Shown: positions 16,253-24,306, counted from the stretch's first letter. The stretch is DNA of 64,000 bases from Armatimonadota bacterium (GCA_022563855.1 JADFMN010000001.1:248001-312000); one strand, 5' to 3'. A program made the numbers and translations. Notes: a model not told the origin generated them from the letters alone.

Positions 16253-16551
16253 CGGTCGCGCAGCGGCGTGTTCGGGGAGCTGTTGCTCTGCGCGGTGACG
16301 CTTATACGGTTGGGGTTGATAGTCGTGTCGGCGTATTTTCCGTGTTGGCTATGGCTGATGCCGAGGGGTATCTGACCGCCGCTGAGATTGGGGCCGCCTC
16401 CTTGCCCCTGTACGCGGCGTACGTGGCGTTCGACGACGCGACAGTGGTGACCGATATGGTGGTCTGGAACGGCCTCTCGCTGACAGTGAAGCGCGTGATC
16501 GAACTGCGCTCACGGGACGTGACTGTAGCGAAGTTGCTGGTTTTGGTTTGA
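16249..16551 (+). CDS. Phage minor head-tail joining protein candidate
   Basis: The frame enters through a GTG (16249) that overlaps the previous stop as GTGA. The 100-aa product is beta-rich (GVFSVLAMADAEGYL, ATVVTDMVVWNGLSLTVKRV), like small head-tail adaptor proteins that follow gp6-like genes. It is the last recognisable gene of the module. No tail tube, tape-measure or integrase gene follows, so the prophage is a remnant. Confidence 0.5.
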   Translation: MTVAQRRVRGAVALRGDAYTVGVDSRVGVFSVLAMADAEGYLTAAEIGAASLPLYAAYVAFDDATVVTDMVVWNGLSLTVKRVIELRSRDVTVAKLLVLV

Positions 16552-16925
16552 CTGTGCTAGCGGTTACGGGAGGTATATCCTCGCTTCCGCGACGGATGTT
16601 CTCGCTCGGGAATTGTTCGCTCATTCTTCTGCGGTAACGTCCGCCGCTTGAGCGAAGCTCAGCCATTCCTCGGCCAGCACTCTCCTTTCCCGAGCAACAA
16701 CACCCCATTTCCCTCCCCTGGATGCTTCTCGCTCACGGTCTTGAACCTAAATCCGCTCTCGTAGCCGGTTTTCTCGCCCAGTGGCCCCTGCTCTCACCCG
16801 CTGTTCTGCATCGCAGTTGTTGACTAATCGATCCCACGCGTTCATTCGTCTAGCCACCTATTTCGTGATCTGATTAAATCGTCGGCTGTCTTCCGGACTC
16901 CCGGTACAATGAATTCGAGGCACTA
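16552..16925. other. 374-bp region between phage remnant and KAP gene
   Basis: No gene is supported. TACAAT at 16905-16910 lies 15 nt before the KAP GTG and may be its -10, with GAGG as a weak ribosome site. I see no attachment-site duplication around the remnant. Confidence 0.4.
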
Positions 16926-19031
16926 GTGGAGAACCAGATTCCAGCAAGGTTGCTTGACGTTCCGACAGAAGAAGATAGCCTTGCTCGCCACCGGGCAGCG
17001 CTGGCTGTGGCCAATACACTCTGTCAGCGGAGCACGGAGTGCGCGAATGTTGTCGCTGTTACGGGTGGCTGGGGCTCGGGCAAAAGCTCCTTTGTCCGAG
17101 CTGTCAGGTCAAACATCCAGCCTGGCGTGGCAGAGTTTTACGAATTCGATCCATGGATGATGGGCAGCGAAGAAGCCCTGATGGCCTCGTTCTTCCAGAT
17201 CCTCTATACCTTTCTCCCAAGAGCAAATAAAAAGCGAAGTGAGAAGGCCAGAGCCCGCAAATTCGGAGAGTTCGTAACGGCGCTTGGCGGAGCAGGCGGC
17301 ATGCTAGGAATCGGACTCGCCGTAGGCGGGAAGGCATTGGAGCTAGCAGGAAACTCTCCACTAAGCGACGAGCGAGACAGTCTCAAGAAGGAGTTTGCCA
17401 ACCTGGATTCCGTCAAGGTCGTCGTTATAGACGACATCGACAGGCTTGACGGATCTGAGATCCGAACACTGTTCAGAATCATCAAAGCGATCGCTGATTT
17501 ACCAAATGTCAGTTACCTTCTACTGTTTGACAGATCTCATGTATCACTTGCACTTGGTGCCAACGAAGAGGAAGAAGACGTCAACAGCCGCGGTGAGCAG
17601 TACTTGGACAAAATCGTTAGCGTGATGTTCGACCTGCCGCAATTCGACGCTGGCCAGCGTAAAAGAACTTTGATGGATTTAGCCAACGAGTTCCTTGGGG
17701 AACTTGAGGTTGAAGACGCAGAGGCACAGAGCAGGACTGCACTAGTTTTCGAAAACTTACTGCTGCCAGCATTTGACACCGTGCGGCAGATGAAAAAGTA
17801 CGTTCGGACAGTCGCTGCGTTGTTGCCAACTGTTAACCAGGAGGGCTACCTGGGAGTCGATCCAGCGGACTTCCTGACGGTGGAATACATACGCCAACGT
17901 GAGCCTGATCTGTACAGCGCACTCGTGCAAGAGGTCATGCCTCAAGCTGGCGGAACTCTTGCATTGTTCAGCCCCGATAGCGATCTCGGCAAGAAGATAG
18001 AGAAGCGGCGGATTGAGTCTCTTCCGGAGTCTGGGGCAAGAAGAGATTTGGCCGAAGAGGCGCTTGAGTGCCTTGGCAGAGAGGTAACGAGCGCAGGTAT
18101 GCACTTCACTATTGAGAACTCAGCGGCAGGCTTCGCCGAGCGCCGGTTCGCCTGTGGTTACTGCACGATGGCGTATTTCGGCTTCGATTCGGAGAAGGCG
18201 ACTATGCCTGAGTCGCTGTGGTCAGATCTCAAGTCGCGTCTGGCCAGCGGCGGCTCGCTCGACTTTTTGTTTGAGGAATTCGAAGTCGACGAGAGACGTC
18301 GGGAACTAACGCGGGCACTGGGGGACCGCATCCCACAGCACTTGGATGTCGATGAATCTAAGCTGTTGTTTCGCCGTCTAATGGAATGGGCAAATGACAG
18401 GCCGAAAGAGCGAGAGTCGTTCCTGGGCGGTCCTATGGCTTGGCCAATCGTAATTGATCTGTTAGGAACTGCATGTTTGAAGAACTTGACGCGTACTGAG
18501 GCGACCTCGTATGTTGCCGGGCTCGTCGACGCCGGTGAATTCATGGTTCCCTTGGCCCGTTTCGTTTCGTCGGAACTCATGCGGAGGAAGGAGGTTGCAG
18601 GAGGTGGAGACTGGTCGCACGGACAGAACTTTGACCGCGCTGTCGCAGAACTTCAAATTCGTCTCAAGGCGATGGTTGAGGATGATTCCATCTATGATCT
18701 GGCAAGCCCATACGACGCCATTGTCGCATGGAATCGGTTAACCCCTGACACCCTGCTTGCCGAGTGGAAGCAAGAACTATTTAGGGCTCCAGCGAAGCTT
18801 GCTTTGTATGTTAACAAGTTTCTCGGATCGCTGAAGGATGATAGCGATGGCGCTTGGCATGTTTCTGAGGACGATCCGCTGACACAAGCAATCCGTAACA
18901 TTGACATCTCCTTGCTCGACGAAAACGGTGTCTGGGCGAGGGACAAGCACCTTTCTTCTGCTAAGCGCTCCGGTACGTCCGGCGAAGACGATTCCGAGCC
19001 GCCGACGCAAGATCAACTCGGTGGTCGATAA
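16926..19031 (+). CDS. KAP-family P-loop NTPase
   Basis: Large STAND-like ATPase of the KAP (Kidins220/ARMS and PifA) group, 701 aa. Walker A is GGWGSGKS (residues 47-54) and Walker B is VVVIDDIDRL (from residue 165). Between them lies the hydrophobic insertion typical of KAP proteins (residues 118-142, Gly/Ala-rich), thought to be membrane-associated. FRIIKAIADLPNVSYLLLFD is the sensor-like region and VRQMKKYVRTV a characteristic downstream helix. The start is GTG with GAGG 5 nt upstream. The founding bacterial member, PifA, excludes phage T7, and KAP proteins are frequent in defence loci. Position next to a phage remnant fits that role, but no partner nuclease is fused. Confidence 0.88.
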   Translation: MENQIPARLLDVPTEEDSLARHRAALAVANTLCQRSTECANVVAVTGGWGSGKSSFVRAVRSNIQPGVAEFYEFDPWMMGSEEALMASFFQILYTFLPRANKKRSEKARARKFGEFVTALGGAGGMLGIGLAVGGKALELAGNSPLSDERDSLKKEFANLDSVKVVVIDDIDRLDGSEIRTLFRIIKAIADLPNVSYLLLFDRSHVSLALGANEEEEDVNSRGEQYLDKIVSVMFDLPQFDAGQRKRTLMDLANEFLGELEVEDAEAQSRTALVFENLLLPAFDTVRQMKKYVRTVAALLPTVNQEGYLGVDPADFLTVEYIRQREPDLYSALVQEVMPQAGGTLALFSPDSDLGKKIEKRRIESLPESGARRDLAEEALECLGREVTSAGMHFTIENSAAGFAERRFACGYCTMAYFGFDSEKATMPESLWSDLKSRLASGGSLDFLFEEFEVDERRRELTRALGDRIPQHLDVDESKLLFRRLMEWANDRPKERESFLGGPMAWPIVIDLLGTACLKNLTRTEATSYVAGLVDAGEFMVPLARFVSSELMRRKEVAGGGDWSHGQNFDRAVAELQIRLKAMVEDDSIYDLASPYDAIVAWNRLTPDTLLAEWKQELFRAPAKLALYVNKFLGSLKDDSDGAWHVSEDDPLTQAIRNIDISLLDENGVWARDKHLSSAKRSGTSGEDDSEPPTQDQLGGR

Positions 19032-19108
19032 TTGACTCTGCGGCCTTGGCTACACTATAAGCACGAAGGCCTACGGTTTGACCAACATGACTTTCGGTTG
19101 TGCAAGGG

Positions 19109-19558
19109 TCAAGCCTCGATCACATTCCGTATCCGCCGGCGTGTGAAGTAGCGGAACTCGTCTGTCTCCCTCATATTCTTTCCTTGTGCGTTGCACCAGG
19201 GAACGTCGCCGTAGGTCTCCTTGAAGCTGAGCAAGAACGCTCGCTCGAGCTTGTGCCAAGTCTTGACGCTCTTCCGTGGCGTGCACGTCACGATCCGTGC
19301 AGAGAACGACCGCACTCCGTGAATCCCAAAGATCTTCTCGGCTCTCTTCGCCACGCTGATTGCGATCCGAAGCATTCCCCTTGAAGTCGTGCCGATATAA
19401 GCGATCCTAGATCTCCCTCCGGCGTACCTGAGCCTCCTGTCGGCGACGAGGATGTAAACGAGCTTGGTCTTGCCGACGCCCACTGTCGTTGCGCGCAGCG
19501 CTTCGTTCCTCTTTAGGCTCACGGTCAGTCTTCGCGGCATGGACTGATTCTGCCCCAT
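19109..19558 (-). CDS. GIY-YIG-like nuclease domain protein
   Basis: A 149-aa protein with the arrangement of a minimal GIY-YIG fold: the strand LVYILVADRRLRY, then SRIAYIGTTSRGMLRIAISV (YIG with a following Arg), a central segment SFSARIVTCTPRK, and the helix KTWHKLERAFLLSFKETYGD placing the metal-binding Glu, followed by PWCNAQGKN. The first GIY is degenerate (VYI). It is convergent with the KAP gene and 77 bp away. Such small proteins occur in repair, restriction and homing contexts. Family assignment is moderately secure, function open. Confidence 0.62.
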   Translation of the reverse strand: MGQNQSMPRRLTVSLKRNEALRATTVGVGKTKLVYILVADRRLRYAGGRSRIAYIGTTSRGMLRIAISVAKRAEKIFGIHGVRSFSARIVTCTPRKSVKTWHKLERAFLLSFKETYGDVPWCNAQGKNMRETDEFRYFTRRRIRNVIEA

Positions 19559-19639
19559 CTGAAGCTTAGATTGGCCTGAGCCGACAACTGCACTTAGGGG
19601 GATGAAGTGGTCGTCGTTTTAATTCGGAAAGGACTTCTT

Positions 19640-19932
19640 TTCCTCGCACCCTCTCCTCATTCCTCTCCCAAGGGAGAGGAGGCATGGTCTTCACACCTTC
19701 CCCCTCATTCCCTCGACAAGCTCAGGACAGGCTCTCTCCCAAGGGAGAGGAGGCATGGTCTTCACACCCTCTCCTCAGTTCCTTCGACAAGCTCAGGACA
19801 GGCTCTCTCCCGAGGGAGAGGAGGCATGGTCTTCACGCCTTCCCCCTCATTCCCTCGATCCTTCGACCAGCTCAGGACAGGCCAAGCTCAGGACAGGCTC
19901 TCTCCCAAGGGAGAGGAGACTTGGTCTTCGCA
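19640..19932. repeat. Tandem array of about 71-bp units with CTCAGGACAGGCT core
   Basis: Four imperfect units follow each other. Each has CTCTCCCAAGGGAGAGGAG (a hairpin-forming CTCTCCC/GGGAGAG), a TGGTCTTCACACC stretch, a CCTCATTCC stretch and GACAAGCTCAGGACAGGCT. Unit four contains a doubled core. The units are nearly identical to each other, so amplification is recent. There are no spacers of constant length, so this is not CRISPR. Confidence 0.8.
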
Positions 19933-20014
19933 CCCTCACCGTAATCGTCTCCATCATGCGGGAGGAGACGAGCGACGGACAGACGGATTATTCGACCGAT
20001 TTGTCCGCGAACGG

Positions 20015-20653
20015 TCATCGATGGTTCGTAGACTCTTCGAGGTACGGATCGTCGAATAGGAAACCCGTCTCGCTGGCGATGATGTGGCCGAGCGTTCTCA
20101 GGCTGTGTATCCCCAGCGATCGGCATACCGTATGGCTCTTCCCGCCGTGTACGATGACCAGTTCGTCACGCACCTTGCTCGTCAGCCCGTCCGGTTCGAC
20201 AGCCCTCAGGGCCAGGTAGCCAGACTCGAACAAAACGACTCGCGTTTTCCCGATGGCGTACTTCCGCACCTCGAGGTAGCCGCGGCGGAGAGTCCACCAC
20301 CGGATATGGCGTTCGGCGAGATAGGCGACCGTCACTGGCGGCAGGCCGACAAGGAGTCCCCGCAACCACGCGGGCTCTAAATAGTCCGGCAGAAACACTC
20401 CGGCTACAGCCAGGACGCCTAAAAGCAACACAGGTTTCCAATCCGCAGTCGGATTCTGACGCACGTGAACCGCTCCGTCCTTCTTCGCCTTTGCAATCAG
20501 GTCCATCCCGATCTTGAACTTCTTGCCAACCTTCAGATGCGGACCGAATCTGATCTGCTGTCCGGGTCCAGGCGGCAACAGCCCTGCCGAACAGTAGTAG
20601 CACTGCTCGCCCTCACCCCGTTGCTCCCTTCCGCAAGACGGGCACGAAATCAT
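20015..20653 (-). CDS. Zinc-ribbon membrane protein with PH-like C-terminal domain
   Basis: A 212-aa protein beginning with a zinc ribbon (MISCPSCGREQRGEGEQCYYC, CxxC...CxxC). Residues 75-110 carry two hydrophobic helices (PVLLLGVLAVAGVFL and WLRGLLVGLPPVTVAYL). The C-terminal half (WTLRRGYLEVRKYAIGKTRV and FESGYLALRAV) has the strand pattern of bacterial PH-like domains. The zinc ribbon should face the cytoplasm. I know no defined role for this architecture. It is a single gene with a repeat cluster at its 3' side. Confidence 0.7.
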   Translation of the reverse strand: MISCPSCGREQRGEGEQCYYCSAGLLPPGPGQQIRFGPHLKVGKKFKIGMDLIAKAKKDGAVHVRQNPTADWKPVLLLGVLAVAGVFLPDYLEPAWLRGLLVGLPPVTVAYLAERHIRWWTLRRGYLEVRKYAIGKTRVVLFESGYLALRAVEPDGLTSKVRDELVIVHGGKSHTVCRSLGIHSLRTLGHIIASETGFLFDDPYLEESTNHR

Positions 20654-20705
20654 CAGCTCACTCCGCTTGGCACGCTGACATTGTACTTACTCGCGCGGCT
20701 CGGTG

Positions 20706-21320
20706 CTAAAGATAACCGTTCGCCACCGTCTCGCCATCAATGAGCGACGGCCAGAGGACGACGCTGCCTTTCAGAATACGAACACGCCAGTCGAATTCGA
20801 TTCCGAATCCTTTATTCGAGAGCTTGAACGCTTCAACACCCATACGCGCTATTCGTATTGACACGTCTGTCAAGAACTCCGTTCTAACGACCTCCCACAC
20901 CTTTCCTACCTTCTCAATCTTCATCGCGACTTCCCCCGTCTCTTGATGTTTGGTCGCGTGCTCCGACCCATCAATGTTGAACCACTCCCATGACCCCGTA
21001 TCCTCGTGGATCAGACGCCGCGCCGTAAAACCAAAGCCCGACGACTCCGCTCGAACCTCGGAGGCTCCTCCGGAAGTACCAAAGGAGAATTGATCGCTGA
21101 GTTCGATCATCTTGGAGTGTTGAACGCGATGACCCCGAGCCAACTTTGGAAGGCAAGGAACTTTCAGAACATCTAAGAAGTTCCCGCACACTGTGATCTC
21201 GACGTCGGCGAGCACGACGTCCTTCTCGCCCTCGTCGATCACCTCGTGCGTCTTGTCCGTCGCGACCCACGCCAAGTGCCCAATCTTTCGTTCTGTCTCC
21301 ACTACACCGCCTCCAAGCAC
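20706..21320 (-). CDS. Uncharacterised 204-aa protein
   Basis: A mixed alpha/beta protein with balanced composition (HLAWVATDKTHEVIDEGEKD, ITVCGNFLDVLKVPCLPKL, WEWFNIDGSEHATKHQETGE). There is no signal peptide or membrane helix. The C-terminal string GIEFDWRVRI is echoed at 21535-21575 on the same strand (VQFDWRVRI), 0.7 kb away, in a short fragment. I do not recognise the family. It is divergent from the next plus-strand genes. It is retained because its codon positions look like real coding sequence. Confidence 0.55.
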   Translation of the reverse strand: MLGGGVVETERKIGHLAWVATDKTHEVIDEGEKDVVLADVEITVCGNFLDVLKVPCLPKLARGHRVQHSKMIELSDQFSFGTSGGASEVRAESSGFGFTARRLIHEDTGSWEWFNIDGSEHATKHQETGEVAMKIEKVGKVWEVVRTEFLTDVSIRIARMGVEAFKLSNKGFGIEFDWRVRILKGSVVLWPSLIDGETVANGYL

Positions 21321-21390
21321 GGGTACGGAAGAGATTGGGAAAGGGTTTCGATGAGCGTCGCGCGCTACGTATCGTGGCTTATACTAAGCC

Positions 21391-21648
21391 ATGACGGTCA
21401 AGGAGCGGGAGCGGGCGCAGTGGCTTGCGGTTGCCTCCGTGTTGGGCGTCGTCGCCGTGCTGATGCACTTCGGTGAGAACTACATGTACATCGATCCTTT
21501 CCTTCGTCAAGCTCAGGACAGGCTGACCTATCGGTATGCGAACGCGCCAGTCGAACTGGACCGGAATCCATTCATCGAGAAGGGACACCGAAACGCCGTA
21601 AATCGCGCCGAATATCGGCGAGACTTAGCAGGTAGTATTCGACCATGA
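21391..21648 (+). CDS. Putative small membrane protein carrying a dispersed-repeat insertion
   Basis: The frame starts MTVKERERAQWLAVASVLGV, a basic N-terminus plus one clear transmembrane helix, and its stop overlaps the next start as ATGA, typical of a coupled gene pair. The middle is the dispersed GACAAGCTCAGGACAGGCT-type repeat (21503-21525), read in frame as RQAQDRL, so the C-terminal part may be non-native. It is either a real short membrane protein altered by repeat insertion or a decayed gene. Confidence 0.4.
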   Translation: MTVKERERAQWLAVASVLGVVAVLMHFGENYMYIDPFLRQAQDRLTYRYANAPVELDRNPFIEKGHRNAVNRAEYRRDLAGSIRP

Positions 21649-22010
21649 GGAGATACAAAATCATATGCGCCTGCCTTCCCTTGCTGGCGGTGCTTGCCAT
21701 GATAGGCGCCTGCAACAAGTCCAGTGAGTTAGCGACAGGAGAGGAGACCGATTACGTCGGCAATTGGAGCGGAACTGTAAACGGGGTGGAAAAAGTCGTC
21801 GACATCTACGCCGACGGTACGGCTCAGTACGAGGGCGAGACGCTGACATGGGAACGTGACGGTTTCGACCAGATAAAACTGACCTATCGCGATGGCCGCG
21901 AAGCGCACATGACCCCATTTGGCGCCGGCACTGACTTTGCACATTTCGAGGATAGCGACGGAGAGACCTTTCCACTCGCGAAGTGGCAGGACATGGATGA
22001 CTGGCCCTAA
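21645..22010 (+). CDS. Small lipoprotein
   Basis: A 121-aa lipoprotein with signal MRRYKIICACLPLLAVLAMI and lipobox IGAC (Cys23). The mature part reads like a compact beta domain (VGNWSGTVNGVEKVVDIYAD, YEGETLTWERDGFDQIKLTY), similar in style to small lipocalin-like proteins that start with an hxGxW motif, here YVGNWSG. Function unknown. Translation is probably coupled to the frame ending at 21648. Confidence 0.75.
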   Translation: MRRYKIICACLPLLAVLAMIGACNKSSELATGEETDYVGNWSGTVNGVEKVVDIYADGTAQYEGETLTWERDGFDQIKLTYRDGREAHMTPFGAGTDFAHFEDSDGETFPLAKWQDMDDWP

Positions 22011-22403
22011 CCAACTGCTCTGAGCGCCGAGCGTAGAGCAGCGAACGGGCTGCGCCAGTCGTCACAACATAAGTAGCACGAACGCACCGAGATCGCCGGA
22101 TTCGACCGTGGAGGTGCGGCGCGACGGCCGCGAGTCCACGGCGAGGCGAATGAGTTCGGAGGGGACTGTGTCTCTCCACACCCTCTCCTTAATCCTCTCC
22201 CAAGGAAAGAGGGAGAGGAGACCCCTGACGACTGCCCCCTCACCTTAGTCCTTTGTTCACTGCGGACTCTCCACAGGTGACTCCCTAGGAGAACAGTCTC
22301 GGGGGGAGAGGAGACCTGGCGACTGCCCCCTGACCTACAAACTGTGTGCGCTCAAGTCCCGCAAATCGCACTTTTTCGTCCAGATCGGTGTAACCTTATG
22401 GGG
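22011..22403. other. Repeat-containing region upstream of the YHS gene
   Basis: No gene is supported. From about 22181 to 22325 are two degraded units of the CTCTCCCAAGG...AGGGAGAGGAG repeat also seen at 19640-19932. TAACCT at 22391-22396, 7 nt before the ATG at 22404, is the only candidate -10 for the YHS lipoprotein. Confidence 0.5.
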
Positions 22404-22784
22404 ATGATTAGGTTTTCATGGCTTGCGCTAATCGCGCTGCTAATCTCGTTCGTGGCGTTCGGATGCGCCGCAGCCGATGATAATGAGTACGGCGCTGACG
22501 ACAGCAACGTCACCAACGACGTTGACAACGGCGATTCGAACGGTGACGACGAGTCTGACGGCTCTGAGGGCGACGATACGTCTTCCATCGACGTCGACAT
22601 GACGCTGGCGAGCAACGCCTACACGAATGACGATGGCGTCGCACTCTGCCCGGTGCGGGACAATCCGATCGAGGACGTCAGCACGGCCTCCTCACAAGAG
22701 TACGAAGACAAGACGTACTACTTCTGCTGAGGCGCTTGTCCGCCTGAATTCGCCGCTGACCCGGCGAAGTACGCAGTGGACTAG
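22404..22784 (+). CDS. YHS-domain lipoprotein, candidate selenoprotein (in-frame UGA at 22728)
   Basis: Exported lipoprotein: signal MIRFSWLALIALLISFVAF with the Cys of AFGC, an Asp/Ser/Gly/Asn-rich acidic linker (residues 25-65), then a YHS domain. YHS domains bind metal or serve redox/metal-handling functions. The domain opens with LCPVRDNPI and reaches YEDKTYYFC before a TGA (22728-22730). In the same frame it continues GACPPEFAADPAKYAVD to a TAG at 22782. This exactly completes the YHS consensus KTYYFC-x-xxC-xxxF-xxDPxKY. UGA would encode Sec109, next to Cys108 and near Cys112. A hairpin follows at SECIS distance, and the transcription terminator lies after the TAG, not after the TGA. The alternative is a nonsense mutation. 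Start ATG 22404; 22398 is possible. Confidence 0.75.
22749..22768 (+). promoter_or_regulatory. Candidate bacterial SECIS hairpin of the YHS gene
   Basis: TTCGCC (22749-22754) pairs with GGCGAA (22763-22768) around the 8-nt loop GCTGACCC. The loop starts with G and begins 25 nt after the UGA. This meets the described bacterial SECIS rules: a stem of at least 4 bp, loop of 3-14 nt, a G in the first two loop positions, and 16-37 nt from UGA to loop. A smaller GGCG/CGCC hairpin directly follows the UGA. Confidence 0.55.
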
Positions 22785-22807
22785 TTAGTCCGCATTAACA
22801 AAGACCG

Positions 22808-22833
22808 ACGGGCAGAGCGCAGGCTCTGCCCGT
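22808..22833 (+). terminator. Rho-independent terminator of the YHS gene
   Basis: ACGGGCAGAGC (22808-22818) pairs perfectly with GCTCTGCCCGT (22823-22833) around a GCAG tetraloop; TTCTCATT follows. It lies 24 bp after the TAG that ends the UGA-readthrough frame. Confidence 0.75.
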
Positions 22834-23010
22834 TCTCATTGCTGCTCGGCCAAGTTGGAGCGGCTCGTTTCTTCTTCTGTCTGTGCGAGAAGGACGGCGC
22901 CGTATCGTCAGCCGCGTCATTCCTATGCCGTCCACGTTCATCGCGCAGACATCCCAGCTGCCGTCGCGTTCGGGCTAGTACGCAAGATCGTTTGAAACAC
23001 ATAAAAATGC

Positions 23011-23033
23011 CCCCTCCGCCATTAGCAGAGGGG
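23011..23033 (-). terminator. Terminator of the first PEP-CTERM gene
   Basis: On the minus strand CCCCTCTGC pairs with GCGGAGGGG (one wobble) around a 5-nt loop and is followed by GGCATTTTTATG, a clear T-run. It begins 33 bp past the stop of the gene at 23066. Confidence 0.8.
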
Positions 23034-23065
23034 ACATGAGAGCAGATGGATATAACTTGTGAGGC

Positions 23066-23872
23066 TTACTTTCTCCGTCGGCGTGCGGCCAGGGCCGCCA
23101 GCGCCCCGCCTAGTATCAGCAAGGTCGCAGGCTCTGGAATCGGCACGTTTGCCGATATTCCTTCGTTTATCGTGACCTGCTGCCCTACAGGGATCGAAAG
23201 GTTCCACTGAAATGCGCCTGTGAAGTCCGGACCTCCGTACGGCATGCCCGTATTGTCCAGATTGGTGATGCCCGCGTCATCCAGCATATTCGTCAAACCA
23301 GGCCAATCAACAACCTGGAAAGCATTCGCGCCATCGCCGAAGAAATCTATGAAGTCGCCCGATGCCACGTCTGTGATGGTCATGATGTCACCAGCCATGG
23401 TCCCGCTGTCGCCGGCAAACGATCCGCCTACGTCAAAGTCCGCAAAGTTGAAAATGCTTATCGAAAGCGTCCCAGTAGACGTGTTCGTGATCAGCATCTC
23501 CTGCCTTACCGTTGCCTCGCCTGGCGAGGCGCCGTCGTTCAATTGGACCCTCAAGCCAGCGTCGAATATGGGGATATCACCGCGCGGATCGCTGATGGCG
23601 AATGCCCAACCCATGTTTGCTACGTTCGCTACATAGGATTGGGAATCGGCCGGGAATGGGAATCTGTTCTCCTGGGTATCGGTGCCGATTGCGGAGTTGA
23701 CCCGGTACCACCACCAATTCAAGAATAGGTGATCTGTGCCACTGTCAGGCTGGAAGTCAGTCGATCCTCCGGCGTTGTACTCCCATCTTGCGTTTCCGTC
23801 ATTGATTACGCCCTGAGGCCACGCGGCGACCGTAAGCGCAAAAGCGCAAAACAGCACAATAATCTTCTTCAT
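23066..23872 (-). CDS. PEP-CTERM sorting-domain exported protein, 1
   Basis: Secreted protein of 268 aa with signal peptide (MKKIIVLFCAFALTVAAWPQ) and a C-terminal PEP-CTERM sorting signal: VPIPEPATLLILGGALAALAARRRRK. In such signals the PEP motif, one transmembrane helix and a basic tail are processed by exosortase, usually in exopolysaccharide-producing bacteria. The body is beta-rich (SISIFNFADFDVGGSFAGD, WNLSIPVGQQVTINEG). Shine-Dalgarno GAGGAG is 8 nt before the ATG. It has its own terminator. Exosortase is not in this window. The role of the mature domain is unknown. Confidence 0.88.
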   Translation of the reverse strand: MKKIIVLFCAFALTVAAWPQGVINDGNARWEYNAGGSTDFQPDSGTDHLFLNWWWYRVNSAIGTDTQENRFPFPADSQSYVANVANMGWAFAISDPRGDIPIFDAGLRVQLNDGASPGEATVRQEMLITNTSTGTLSISIFNFADFDVGGSFAGDSGTMAGDIMTITDVASGDFIDFFGDGANAFQVVDWPGLTNMLDDAGITNLDNTGMPYGGPDFTGAFQWNLSIPVGQQVTINEGISANVPIPEPATLLILGGALAALAARRRRK

Positions 23873-24247
23873 ATTTTAAGCTCCTCACATATCAAGCAGT
23901 ATCTGAAGGCATCAGCCCGCAGAATCAATTGAAAGTCTATCACAAGATGCTGAAAACAGTTGCATGAGCCAGTGTACGGACGCAAATCCTAGCATTAGTA
24001 CCAGGTAATTGGTAAAAACTACCGTTTCCGATATGAACCTGCAGACGGAAGCCGTGGGAGCACGGCGCCACGGTTACGGGACCAAAAAAAAAATGGATGT
24101 CACGCATACATCGACCATGCCGAAGGACCACTGCGTTCACGTTCCGCTGGCTTGGCGAGCCCACACAGGTTCGAGCTTGAACTGCTCCCCTTGGCAAAGA
24201 GTGGAGCGCATCATCGCATCCGAACGCTCGACTCGGCACAAACGAAA
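23873..24247. other. Intergenic region between the two PEP-CTERM genes
   Basis: No gene is supported. ACCAGGTAATTGGTAAAAACT near 24000 contains an imperfect inverted repeat, and a run of nine A residues occurs near 24085. The promoter of the 23872 gene must lie here, but no clear consensus boxes are visible. Confidence 0.4.
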
Positions 24248-24276
24248 GTTCCTGGCCGGCTATGTACGGCCAGGAA
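24248..24276 (-). terminator. Terminator of the second PEP-CTERM gene
   Basis: GTTCCTGGCCG (24248-24258) pairs perfectly with CGGCCAGGAAC (24266-24276); on the minus strand TTTCGTTTGTG follows. It lies 30 bp past the stop at 24307. Confidence 0.8.
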
Positions 24277-24306
24277 CTCCAGATTCGCAGTCTAGGCGAG
24301 GGTCGT

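Noticed and set aside
16551-16563. TGA at the end of the last phage gene as a third Sec candidate
   Set aside because: The frame reaches another stop after two codons and no Cys-rich or redox context exists.
16552-16925. Prophage attachment site next to the phage remnant
   Set aside because: No direct repeat was found flanking 12.9-16.6 kb, and no integrase or tRNA gene is present.
19640-19932. CRISPR array
   Set aside because: Units are whole tandem copies of a dispersed repeat; there are no unique spacers of even length and no cas genes.
22728-22730. Genome-wide reassignment of UGA (for example to Trp) as an explanation for internal UGA codons
   Set aside because: lysA, the M50 gene and trpS end at UGA with the next gene starting immediately, and Trp is encoded by UGG throughout, so UGA is a normal stop here.
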